A stretch of DNA of 64,000 nucleotides, taken from NCBI GenBank assembly GCA_947650365.1, contig OX393550.1, positions 118,950,874-119,014,873 of the forward strand, in the 5' to 3' direction. Origin of the DNA: Chamaelirium japonicum. Lineage: Eukaryota > Streptophyta > Magnoliopsida > Liliales > Melanthiaceae. The notes beneath the pieces were generated by a model that was not told the origin of the DNA, made no database searches, and saw only the letters and a list, made by a program, of their open reading frames with translations. The translations under genes and the position numbers were made by a program. Position 1 is the stretch's first letter. Each line of letters opens with the position of its first letter. Shown piece by piece: positions 25,331 to 37,100 of this stretch.

Positions 25331-25799
25331 CAGACAAAGCTCGAGACGGCGATATCGTCTCGGCCCAAGGTGACAACCTTGGAGTTCGATAGCAAAACCC
25401 AAGGCGGCCTTCACCTCGGCATTCGACGAAGCCCAAGGCCCTGCCCTTGACATGCGATGACGAAGCTCGAAACCTCCACCTTGGCATTCGAAGACAAAGT
25501 CCAAGACTATCGTCGCCGCCTCGATGCCCGACAAAGTACGCGGTAACGGGCACGACGGCATCAACGACGGTCGATGACGGACAACGCGTCGGCATACGCG
25601 ACACCCGTCACCAGACAACAAAACAGCGAACGCACCTCCGGTCGGCCATTGGCAGGGGGTCGGTAGGCGCGACGGTCAACGTTGAACAATATACGCTGAC
25701 AAGCTCGTTCGGGTTTGTTCGGTTACAAGACAAGCACAAACTGGCCAAGGCTCAGCTCGGCTCGACTCGGCTCGTGATGGAAGGCATGGCTCACCATCC

Positions 25800-26080
25800 C
25801 CGAGTGAGTTAGAGAGGGGGTGAGAGTTAGAGTGAGTAAGTTAGAGAGGGGGTGAGAGTTAGAAAGGGTGAGATTTAGAGAGAAGAGATGAGAGAAAGAG
25901 AAGAGGTGAGAGTTAGAGAGAGCGAGTGAGTTAGAGAGGGGGTGAGAGTTAGAAGGAAGAGGTGAGAGTTAGAGAGTGAGTGAGGTAGAGAGGGGGTGAG
26001 AGTTAGAAAGGGTGATATTTAGAGAGAAGAGGTGAGAGAAAGAGAAGAGGTGAGAGTTAGAGTGAGTGAGATAGAGATAC
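25800..26080 (+). repeat. GA-rich imperfect tandem repeat
   Basis: Irregular repetition of ggtgagagttagagaggg-type words over about 280 bp. Units vary from roughly 18 to 60 bp and are partly reshuffled. No gene is supported. Confidence 0.8.
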
Positions 26081-26084
26081 CATC

Positions 26085-26317
26085 TTCACCACCTGGCCTC
26101 CATCTCCATCACCATCATCTTCACCACCACCATCATCATCACCACCTTCACCATCACCACCTCCATCTCCTTCATCTTCAACACCATCATCACCACCTTC
26201 ACCTTCACCATCACAAACACACTCGATCACCACCTCCATCTCCATCTCCATCACCATCACCATCATCTTCACCGACCATCACAGCCCCCCTCCCCCCCCC
26301 CCGGCTGCAAAAAAAAA

Positions 26318-26369
<52 letters not shown>

Positions 26370-26760
26370 GCCACCAGCCCGAAACCCACCCCCCCCGTCG
26401 CAGCCTCCCCCGCCCCCTGCCTCAGCATCCCCCCCTCCCCCCCCCCCCCCCCCCCCCCCGGCCTCAACCTCAGCTGCAACTTCCCCCTTTCCCCCAGGCC
26501 CCCCCCCCCCCCCCCCCCCCCCGCCGCAGCCGGCCTCGCCCGCATGCGCCCGCCGGCCGCCTGCGCCCCCGGCCGCCCGCGCCCAGGCCGCCTGCGCCCC
26601 GGCCCACCTCCACCACCGCCTGCGCCGTCCGCGCCGCCCCGTGCTGTCCGCACCACCTAGCCTCCACCGCAGCCATCAGGTCCCCCCCCCCCGACCCCGA
26701 GCTCCCGCTTCCCCCCTGCACTTCTCCCGACCCCCCCATGCAACAGAAATTACAGAGGAG
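26085..26760 (+). repeat. Low-complexity CAC/CAT, GA and poly-C tracts
   Basis: A catcaccaccat-type trinucleotide-like region (26090-26280) is followed by an A run, a GA dinucleotide tract (26323-26365) and long C runs near 26435-26460 and 26500-26522. Pro- and His-rich open frames here follow from composition only. Such homopolymers are prone to sequencing and assembly error. Confidence 0.8.
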
Positions 26761-26999
26761 AGAGAGAAAAAAGGTGGCTGAGGTGGCAAACACGGATCCA
26801 ATCACAGCCGTTTGATTTGGGTGCATGCAATGCACTCAGTACGATTTTAAATCATATAACCACGATTGAGTTATATCCGATCAAACGGTCACCATATCTC
26901 CCGACCCCCACTAGGAGAAAACCCCACCTACCACCCGGGTGTTCTTGGGTCTACCCGGGAGTCTCCCTATACACTTCTACCGACTCCCCAAAAGACGCA

Positions 27000-27560
27000 C
27001 AACAGTCGGCCCCAGGGGTCGGTAGACAGATGACGGTCGGCCCCGTGCAACGGGTCGACAGACAGACGACGGTCGGCCCCGCGCAACGGGTCGGCAAACA
27101 GACGATGGTGGCCTCGCACAAATGGGTCGGCAGACGCATAGCAGTCGGCCCCGGAGAGGGGGTCGACAGACAGACGAGGGTGGCCTCGCACAACGGGTCG
27201 GTAGACGCACAGCAGTCGGCCCCAGACAAGGGGTCGGCAGGCAGACGACAGTCGGCCCCGTGCAACGGGTCGGCAGACAGACGACAGTCAGCCCCGCGCA
27301 ACGGGTCGACAGACCGACGATGGTCGGCCCCAGATAGGGGGTCGGCAGACAGATAGCAGTTGGCCCGGACATGGGGTCGGCAGACAGGCAGCTGTCAACC
27401 CCGGACAGGGGGTCGGCATACAGACAACAGGCGGCCCCGCGCAACGAGTCAGCAGACAGACGATGGTCGGCCCCGTGCAATGGGTCGGCAGACGCACACC
27501 CGGCTGACCCCTGGCAGGGAGTCGACGGGCCCAACGGTCAGCCTAACGTAACAGGTCGAC
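27000..27560 (+). repeat. ~36-bp tandem repeat, about 15 units
   Basis: Variants of gtcggccccgcgcaacgggt followed by cgacagacagacgac recur at a spacing near 36 bp, with some shortened units. This array lies immediately upstream of the polypurine tract and 3' LTR. Open frames on both strands reflect the period being divisible by three. Confidence 0.85.
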
Positions 27561-27670
27561 AGACAGATGACGACCAACCCCGGACAGAGGATCGACAGAC
27601 TAGCGACCGACTTTGCACCAGAAAATCCCAACCAGCTAGGTTAACACCTATCTAGCTGGGAGGGGGTAAC

Positions 27671-28263
27671 TGTGGGTGCAAAATCTGGCTAACGCCCAAT
27701 GGTGGGACCCACAGTCCCGCCTGGGGCCCACAAGTCCAACGCTGGGACCCGCAGCCCTGCCTGGGGCCCACTTGCACTATCTGGGGTCTGGTAAATCCCC
27801 CCGAGTATTTACCAAACCCCAGATATTCCTGGGAATATTTTTGGAATATTCCCCAGATAAACTAAGCCCTTATAAATAGCAGACCCTGTAAATGATTCCA
27901 GATCCCAAATTCAGACCAGAAACCCACTTTCTGTTTTCTAGCGCTCCTTGAGCTTTCTGGTTTTCAGATCCCCTCTCCACCCTCTGATTACTTGTAAGAA
28001 GCACTCATCGGCCTGTCGAGAGTAGCTCTACTGTTTATTCAGAGATAGTGGATTCAAAGGTTGCGTCTTACCGCACGGAGACGTAGGCTTCGGCCGAACT
28101 TCGTCACCACATCCTGTGTCATCTCTTCCTCTATCTTTCTACTCTACAGTGCTTTTGTGACAGCCTAGCAAGTCACCACTCAGCGCGCCACATCCCGAAG
28201 GATCAAACCTTCAATCGACTGTTGGAGGAGGGTCACGTACGACGGCCGAAATCCTCCCCCACA
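27671..28263 (+). repeat. 3' LTR of the gag-only Gypsy element
   Basis: A 593-bp LTR, nearly identical to 20800-21403, preceded by the purine tract gggagggggtaac. The close match between LTRs indicates recent insertion. Confidence 0.9.
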
Positions 28264-28268
28264 TGTGT

Positions 28269-28866
28269 GTTGTGAAGAAGGGAAGGAGGAGGAGGAAGGG
28301 AGGAAGGAAGTAAGAGGGAGGAGGATCTGTGGCGATAGTGGTTTCACGGAACTAGCATGGTGGAGGCGGCGATGAGGTGCATGGGATTGGTTGCGCAGGT
28401 AGTTATGCCTTCATTAATATTCGTAGGAAGCCTCGGGGACCCATCCGGTATTCTTTTTATTTAAGTTGGGATGCATAATTTTAAGGACACCAAGTTTTAC
28501 CTTAGACAGCTCACATCCAAAGAACACCAACCTTTTGTCAAAGTCAGTCCTTGTGTATAGAATGCCCACCTTTTTGCTCTTTTTTGGTTGTGCGAGATCC
28601 CTGTCAGCTATTGAGACCCACCTCCTCTTCCTCCTTCCTCCTACTCTTTCTCTCCTCCTCCTACTAGAGATCAGAGTACTCAACCATTCCAGATCACTCC
28701 ACCCTATATATTTTCTTTCTTGAAGGGACCATTATAGTGGTCAGTAAATCACTTATTAGTGCTTCGGCACAAGATAAACCAAGGATTGAATCTCTCCATA
28801 GGTTTGAGATAGTTGTCCTAATTTTTAATAACCCCAAAGCTATGTAGAAGATGATACTGAGGGTCA
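28269..28866 (+). other. Upstream flank of the GAUT11-like gene
   Basis: About 600 bp between the Gypsy element and the likely promoter. It starts with purine-rich gaagggaaggagg repeats. No gene or element end is visible. This is the only non-element sequence directly upstream of the gene, so distal promoter elements may have been displaced by the 7.5-kb insertion. Confidence 0.5.
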
Positions 28867-28882
28867 CCGCTATATATAGCGG
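28867..28882 (+). promoter_or_regulatory. Candidate TATA box of the GAUT11-like gene
   Basis: The 16-bp palindrome ccgctatatatagcgg holds tatatata at 28871-28878. It lies 385 bp upstream of the ATG. A start about 30 bp downstream would leave a 5' UTR of roughly 350 nt that includes the CT-repeat at about 29015-29040. A possible 5' UTR intron acceptor (ttatag) ends at 29250. This is inference from position and motif. Confidence 0.45.
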
Positions 28883-29262
28883 GAGGAAATATACAGTAAC
28901 ACTTATTCGAACCAACGCCGAAGGCAACGGGTTGCATGTGTCTTTCCAAGTGAGGTATCAGTTGGTGACACCAACCCCAATCAAAAGCTCACACGCAAAC
29001 CATCGATCTTTGTGCCCTCTCCTCTCTCTCTCTCTCTCCTCACAGCTCACAAGTCACAAGCAAAAAAACCCCTTCTTTGATCCCGAGTTTACTGCGGTCC
29101 ACTCTCCTCCCATACCCCCCTTCTTCATCGGTTTTCAATCTCCACGGTTCCACCGTTGGAGACCCAATAATCCGAATAGCTTAATTATCTCATCGCGCTG
29201 ATGAGAATGTTTCGAATTTTGATTTGGTGGTGATCGAGGTTTTGTTATAGGATCTGACCGAC

Positions 29263-31112
29263 ATGCCTCGCAGGCCGCCCGAGTTCCGGCGTCCGGCGAG
29301 GAGCCTGCTCTCCGGGTGGACCTGCTGGCTTCTTGGGTTCTTCAGCATTGTGGGTCTTGTGCTCTTCATCATGCACCATCGCCATCAGAACCCATTCGAG
29401 CGGCCGATACAGGTTACTATCCCTCTGTTTTCTCACCAATCCGTATGAATCGGATCAGCTCAATTACTCGAACAAATGCTTTGCTCTATAATTGGATTTC
29501 CCTGTGATTCTATCATGATGTGATTGCTCAAGTGGGTAGAGATAGATTGTTGATGCGTGTTATACTTACTGTATAAATTTAGTAGAGTGTCAGTGGTTGA
29601 TCTTTGATATTCTTATCCCATGGTATACAGTGTTTCTAACAAGGATACAAACACCTCACCTTACCCCCTCTAATCTTCAATCTGATGGATGTAGAGCTAA
29701 TTTCCAATTCATGAGAGGGACTCTAGAAAATGTTGGGTATTCGACTGAAGCCTACAGGGAGGTGAATAGGCTAATCAATTTCTCCAAATAAATTCTCTTG
29801 CCGCTCTTGTGAAATAACACAATCTCAAAAAACTTATCTCATATTAGATTCAATTAACAAATTAGAGATTCTAATAGTAAGAACTAAATCAATCACAGTG
29901 CACCAGGAACATCTTTTCAGATTCATATATAAAATATACTACTAATGAAAAAATGATCCCTTCAACCTCTGTTACCAAAAACTCCGATTGTTTGAATAAG
30001 TCGCGATTAAAACACGACTTATTTAATAAATGTTCGCTACACAACTCTTTCCTGATTTTTTTTTAAAAGTCGCGATTTTATAAAAAAATTACAATTTTCA
30101 CGTTTAATCCTGATTTTTGAGTTCTAATATCAATTAATCATGTTTTAATCCTGTCATGTAATGCTCAGAAAACTCGTTGCAACATCTGTATATAAATATA
30201 TTTTAAAGTTCTTTCCGACCTTTTCCTGATTTTTTGGGCTTCTCCCCTTCCAATTTTTTTTTCAACTTTCGATTTGGTAACTATGCCATCAACCACATAT
30301 ATTGCAAGAGATTTTTACGAGGTTTGGAAAATTCCTACTCCTCGGGGATTCACCTCCTTTTGAGGTTTCATGTGGCACACTAATATGCCAATGCTAATTC
30401 CCAGTGTTTTAAAACTCGTCGGGTTGACCCAAAACCCGCCCGAGTCAACCCGACCCGGCAGCATTTCGAGCCAACTCGACTTACTTACGCGATTATGACG
30501 CGTTTTGGTTGAAACTCGCAGGTTTTCAGCGAGTCGGGTCGGGTTTCAGACCCGCAAGAAGTCGCCCGGGTCGAGTATTAAAAATAAAAACCCGTTGTCC
30601 CTCTATTATATCTCCCGAGCGGCAAGGGGTAGGGTTTCCTGCAAGTCTCAAAGCGCTCGAGGCCGCTTGGGTTAGGATTTCTGCGTTCTCTAAGCTCTCG
30701 AGGCCGCTCGGGTTAGGGTTTTTGCATGGATCAAAGAGCGTAACTCAGCCGACGAAAGAAGAGAAGAGGAAGGAAAGACGAAGAAGAGAAGAGGAAAGAA
30801 GAAGGAAGAGGAAAAAGGTAAGACCTCGTTCTCTTTCGGTTCAATCTCTTTCCCCCTTTGCAATTTTCCTTTTTCTGTTAAAAAAAAGGTGAAAAACAGA
30901 GCATATCATGAGTCTTCCTCTGCTTTTCGGTTCGATCCCTTTCCTGCCTTTTCTATTTTCTTTTTTTCTGTTAAAAAAAAAGTAAAAAAACAGTGCATAT
31001 CATGATTCTTCCTCTGTTTTTCTCTTAAAAAAGAAGAGAAGAGGAAGGCAAGAGGAAGAAGAGAAGAGAGAAGAGAGAAGAGGGAGGAAGAAGGAAGAAG
31101 AAAAAAATATGC

Positions 31113-31153
<41 letters not shown>

Positions 31154-34100
31154 AATATATTATATAATGCCGAGTTTTTTGTATCGAGTTTTAGCCAAGT
31201 TGTCGAGTCAACTCGACTCATTAAGGTTTCAAGTCGAGTCGAGTTTTCGTATTTTAAAACACTGCTAATTCCAAATGAATACGTGATAAATGATAATCTT
31301 ACCACCAGAAGTACCTCTACTAATTTCCTTGGTTGACGACCCTGTAAATGTGCACTCCTTGCATCTCGTTTTCTTGCACAAGCCATGTTGCTCTTGTATC
31401 CCGATCTGATCTCGGTAGATCGTGATATTTAATGCAAGGAATATCCAGTCCTCCTGACTCCGTCAACGTCTTCAGACATAGGTGCCACAAACCAGTCCTT
31501 GGTTTTTCTTCGGATCGACACACGTTCTAGTCTTCCAATCTCACACAAATTAGAAGATATGATTTCTACATTTATGCAATCAAGCACTCATGCATCTAAT
31601 AAACCTATACCACATAGACACTCAGATGATTCAATAAAAACTCGATGCAATCATGGATCAATAAAAAAGAATGCAAACCATAAATGAGACGTGGAAATCA
31701 TCATTCTAATCTAATGAAGCAAACTAGAGAGATCCTATGATGCATTCAACATGTGGAGAGGATGAGGGAAGAATCAAATCTTTCACTCGAGAAAGATTTG
31801 ATGGCTCAAACCCTAATGCCTTCTCTCCCTTTCTCTCTCTCTCTCTCTAAGACTGCTCAAAATGATCTTTTATAAACCCAAAACCCTAAGCATGAAATAC
31901 TGAAAAAACCACGCAAATCTGACAAAACCAGATGCTCGGTTTGGCCTCCAGGACCTATGATCGATCAGCCCGATCGGAATGATCAATCATCCAAAACTGT
32001 GTTATGTTTTGAGAATTCCTACACAGTTCTGACAGTCAATGATTGATCAATCATCCAAGATTGCTTTCTGTTTTCAGATTTCCTACACAGTCCTGGCGAA
32101 CCAATGATCAATCAGTTCTGTTTTGACTGTAGGAAAACGTCCAGAATTGATGATCGATCATCTATTAATCATTGATCAATCATCCTTTACAGATTTGACA
32201 TTTTAAAACATGTTTCAAAACCAATCGAAAGCCAAACTTGAACAACAAATCAAGATCATTCTAAGGCATTTTTAAGCTCGAAATCAACAAAATCAATTAT
32301 TAAAAGTAACCCAAATGTATCAAAATAAATTATTCAAAGATGCATAAAGATTCAAAATCAACTTCTATCAATCGTATGAGACAGATTTAAGAAAAGAGGT
32401 TTTTCAAGTAGTTTTCAAAACATATTTTCAACCCGGTTCGAAACCAAAACCTCACACATATAAAACCTCATACAATGATTCGATTCACATATTTAAATCA
32501 CTAAGAGTCCAATTGAAAAAGAATCAAAGCAAAACTAAACACATGATTCAAACTCTAAACATGAATGAATCATATTAACACTTGTTTAAAACTTCAAAAT
32601 TATATGAATAAACTCAGATGAAGCAAGAATACCATGCACATAAGGGCTATCTAAGTTTCTATGGTTCACATACCTGTTCTTATGAAGGCGAATCCATTCT
32701 TTTCAATTTGAACCTTTTTGAAGCAGCTTCACTCTCCCTTGTACTTGTGTTTTTCTCTAACCAGACTTGAGACTCAATCATAGTTACCAAGTCTGAAAAC
32801 GGGAAAAAAACGGCAAAGGAAAAAATCGGAAAGATACGATGAAAACGGGAAAAACGGGAAAAAACGTGAAAACATCGGAAAAAACAAAAAAAAATTTAAA
32901 AATTATACCAAGTATGTATATATGTCATTTTCCAACATTAAGTAATCTAAAGTTCAAAACATATAGCATATGCGTTTGTTAAGCACGAATAAAATAAAAC
33001 CCGAACCCAATTTAAATCTGGACCAAACCCGATGTGTTTTATACGCGTTTTTTCCGTTTTAAACGCGTATAAAACGCGTACGGAAGTTTTTTTTTCAAAA
33101 AAATGAGTTTTTTTCCTGTTTACTACGTCTTCGGATCGATACGCGTTCTATACGCGTTTTTTTGAAAAAAACGCCCGATTTGGTAACTATGGACTCAATA
33201 CCATGTACTATGACTCAATACACTGAAACACTCATTCACAAGTTACTTGCCAACACCTAACCTAATAGAAAATTCAAAGGTGTCTTTCCTTTCATATCTC
33301 TTACCAAATTACACTTTGCCAAAGTACTAGGTTTGAATCATGGAAACCCCGTGATAAAACCCTAAGACCAAGCCAGTGATTTCTATGAGAGGTTCAATAA
33401 ATGTGCAATCTCAAGAAGACACCGCCACTACCCTTGTGAGGATAAAACGAAGAGACAACTAATTTAAACGAATTATTCACGAGATTGAGATTACCTTGCC
33501 TCATGAATACCTCATATAGCAAAATTATTGATATTAGGATTTCTCTTTTAACAACTACCCCCTGAAGGACTTTAGACCTAAAAAGAACTTTGGGATTTTT
33601 AGATTACATCCAAAGGATAGGAAATGCATAAAGATTTTTTCAACCAATGATTCATTAACCTTCTAGATCCTATATTTGGAATTTACCCCTCTCTATCAAA
33701 TCTGCTTGCATAAAATCTTGGTAATATCTTCTAAACATAATTTAACTTTGTGATTGTTAATGTATATACCAGGTCGGGTTCTATGTACAGTCGGGTCGGG
33801 TTCTATGTGTATACATGTACTTATATATTGGGCTTCAGTCCCTCAATGAGAATCATTCTATTCTTTCCAAACCCTAGCCGTCATCTCCTAACATGGTATC
33901 AGAGCTCTAGGATTTTCTCGTGCGACGACGGCGACGACGGCAGCCACCTCCGGTCTCTCCTCCGTCCAGCAGTCCACCTCCGGCCTTCCCCTCCACCTGG
34001 CAGGCCCCCCCAGCCCTCTCCTCCGCCCGCCCGGCCCCCCCGACCCCTCTCCCCGGCCCCCCCAACCCTTCTCCTCCGCTCGTCCGGCCCCCCTGACCCC

Positions 34101-37100
34101 TCTCCTCCGCCTGCCCGGCCCGGCCCCCCCCGACCCCTCTCTTCCGCCCGCCCGGCCCCCCCGACCCCTCTCCTCTGCCCGCCCGGCACCCCAGACCACT
34201 CTCCTCCACCCGCCTGGCCCCCCCGACCCCTCTCCTCCGCCCGTCCGCCCCCCCGACCCCTCTTCTACGCCCGCTCGGCCACCCCCGACCCCTCTCCTCC
34301 GCCCGACACCCCCCCGGCCCCTCCCCTTCACCCGCAAGCCCTCTTCCGGCTCCTATCTCCTTTGAGTTTCCTCTATGGAATCTCCTACCGTGCCGTTCGT
34401 TGTTGCGATCTCTCCACCGCTGAAGGCGGTCACCTTTCAGTTGTCCTCGGCCAGCGACTGGCATGATTGGTCGCTGACCATCAAGGCTGCGCTCTCCAGT
34501 CGCGACCTTTGGGATCACATCATTGGTGATGATTCTCCTCCAGCTGCCTCCTCCGGCTCCTCCTCTGTCACCAACAGCATTGCGTATTTTGTTGCGATTG
34601 CTATCGTCACGACTACTACCACGGCTGCTGCTCTCACGTGGCACCGCCACGATCAGGCCATCCGGGCCTATCGTCTGGACTCCATTGCTCGTTCGCTCTT
34701 TGCTCCCATCGGCCGCCTTCCTACAGCGTGCGCGATGTGGGAGTATCTCCGGGACCGATTTCTCCCGCGCGGTGGGGCACGCCGGCATCAGTTTATCTGT
34801 GACTCGCAGTCTGCTCGTCAAGGGGAGCGTACGATTTAGGACTTCTTCAGTTTGATGAGTGCCTATTGGCATGAGCTGGACTCCCTGATCCTGGAGCGGT
34901 GTGCTTGCCCACGCTCTAGGGATTTCTAGCGCTACCTTGATGAGGGCCACCTGCACCAGTTCCTGGCAGCGCTTTGGTCGGACTTTGCTCTCATCGCTGT
35001 TCAGCTTCTGCACCGTGAGCCACTCCCTAGGCTAGAGGATGCCCTGCTGGCCTTGGTCGATGAGAAGACTCGCCTTCAAACTCAGGGTACTCGTCCTCCT
35101 CCACTTGCTCCTGGCTCAGACACCGTCCTGGCGGCCGGGTTCTCCGATGAGTTTGTCTTCTGTCACTACTGCAAGGAGCCCGGACACATGAAGCGTGAAT
35201 GTCCTATACGTCCTCCACGCAACCCCTGTTGGGGTCTGGATGAGAAAGCGTTACGCTGGGCTCCTGCTTCTCGGGATGATCGACGAGGTGGTCAAGGTGG
35301 ACGGAACCGTGGACGTGGTCCGTCCTTCTTCCGCCACTTTGGTGGTACAGCGGCTACTGTATAACCCTCGACGCTCCCCACTGCTACCACTGCACCTTCT
35401 TCCTCGCTTGAGCCGGACCGTCTTCAGCTCCTCGAGGAGCTCCTCCTTCGCCACCTAGCCTCTACCGGCTCCGCGACTGCTCACGGCTTGTCTGCCACCT
35501 CTGGTACTACTGCTCCATGGATCTTCGATTCGGGTGCCTCCTGTCACCTCACCTTTGACTCCACTGTACTCACTGACTGTTCTCCTACTCCCACTCACCT
35601 AGAGGTCCGCACTGCCGATGGGACTTTAGTCCCTATTCCGCAATGTGGATCTATTACTGCTACCTCTGATCCTTCTGGTCGCCTGACCCTGCCCCATGTC
35701 CATCATGCCCCCGTCTTAACATTAATCTGATTTCTATCAGCTCTCTTTGTGACTCAGGATTGACTGTCACCTTCACCCCTTCTGTTTGTGTTGTGCAGGA
35801 TTCACGGACGGGTCAGAGAATTGGGCTGGGCCGTAGAGCAGGACTTTACTAGCTGGACCATCTACATGTGTCTTCTGTTCCTGTTGCGTCTATCATGTCT
35901 GTTACTTCTGATACCGACCTGTGGCACAGAAGGTTAGGTCATATATCGAGTGATCGACTCAAAAGCGTTTTCCGTTCAGGCACTTTGGGTCGAGCGTCCT
36001 TCTCCCCTCTCTCTGTTTGTACGGGTTGTAGACTGGCAAAGCATCTAGCTCTTCCCTTCTCTGCTAGTGCTTCCCAATCTGATGCTTTATTTGATTTAGA
36101 ACATTCTGACATTTGGGGTCCTGCACCCGTTGCATCTATTTTTGGTTTTATGTATTATGTATGTTTTATTGATGACTACTCTAGGTGCACCTGGGTTATC
36201 TTATGCGTCACCAGTCTGAAGTCCCTCACATCTTTAGGAGATTCACCACTATGATACATACTCAGTTTGGTCGGCGCATCAAGACTTTTCAGTCTGATTG
36301 TGCCAAGGAGTATCTCTCCTTTAAGATGCGTTAGATTCTTCAATCTCACGGCACTCTTCACCAGCAGTACTGTCCCCACACCCATGAGCAGAACGGAGTT
36401 GCTGAACGCAAGCATCGTCATGTCCTTGAGACCGCACGAGTCTTGCTTCTCTCTGCGTCTGTTCCTCACTCCTACTGGGTTAAAGCTGTCATGACAGCTG
36501 TCCACCTCATCAATATCACTCCGTCGTCTGCTCTGTCCGGTGCCACCCCATATGAGCGCCTTCACTCCAGCCCACCTGACTATTCTCTTCTTCGCACGTT
36601 TGGCTGCACGTGCTTCGTTCTTCTTCCTTCCCATGAGCGCACCAAACTCTCTACGAGGTCTGTTAGGTGTGTTCACTTGGGGCTCAGTCGGGAGTACAAG
36701 GGGTATCGTTGTTACGATCCCTTGGCTCGCTGGATCCGTGTCTCTCGTCACGTTTCCTTTGTTGAGGATGTCCCGTACTTTTTTCTTGAGTCTCGGGATC
36801 TTTCCTTGCCTCCTGCGTCACCCTCCTCGCCCTCATCACTTCTCCACATCCCCGTTCTATCTCCGTTTTCTACTGCCCCACCCACGCCTCCTCCACCTCC
36901 ATCTTCCCCGCCACCTCCACCACTACCTCCTTCGTCTCCCTCGCCACCTCCACCACCATATACCGGGTCGGGTTCTATGTACAGTCCTTCGGATTATTCG
37001 GTATCTCTTTGGTACTGTCACTCGATCGCTGTTGTTTTCCTCCACATCTCCACTGGTTCTGCGTGCTTACTCCGATGCCGATTGGGCTGGCGATGTTGCT

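Larger units (their letters stand above)
20800..28263 (+). mobile_element. Young non-autonomous Gypsy element with gag and tandem repeats but no pol
   Basis: LTRs 20800-21403 and 27671-28263 are nearly identical and flanked by a perfect 5-bp duplication, tgtgt (20795-20799 and 28264-28268). The internal start reads tttggcgccatttatggg, resembling the internal start of Tat-type Gypsy elements. A gag region occupies 21523-23008. From there to the 3' LTR no protease, RT, RNase H or integrase motif is found in any frame; the 4.6 kb consist of tandem repeats of about 200, 99 and 36 bp plus GA-, CAC- and C-rich tracts. The polypurine tract gggagggggtaac precedes the 3' LTR. Related LTR sequence is seen in minus orientation at 59205-59890. 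Confidence 0.9.

Noticed and set aside
24140-25621. Series of overlapping minus-strand frames of 81-186 codons
   Set aside because: They repeat every 99 bp because the tandem unit length is a multiple of three; composition follows the repeat.
26032-26781. 249-codon + strand frame rich in His and Pro
   Set aside because: It arises from CAC/CAT trinucleotide-like repeats and C homopolymers inside a retrotransposon; no domain, no splice or start context.
33907-35013. 368-codon minus-strand frame
   Set aside because: It is antisense to the GC-rich leader and gag of the small Copia; stop codons are rare in that composition and no domain is seen.
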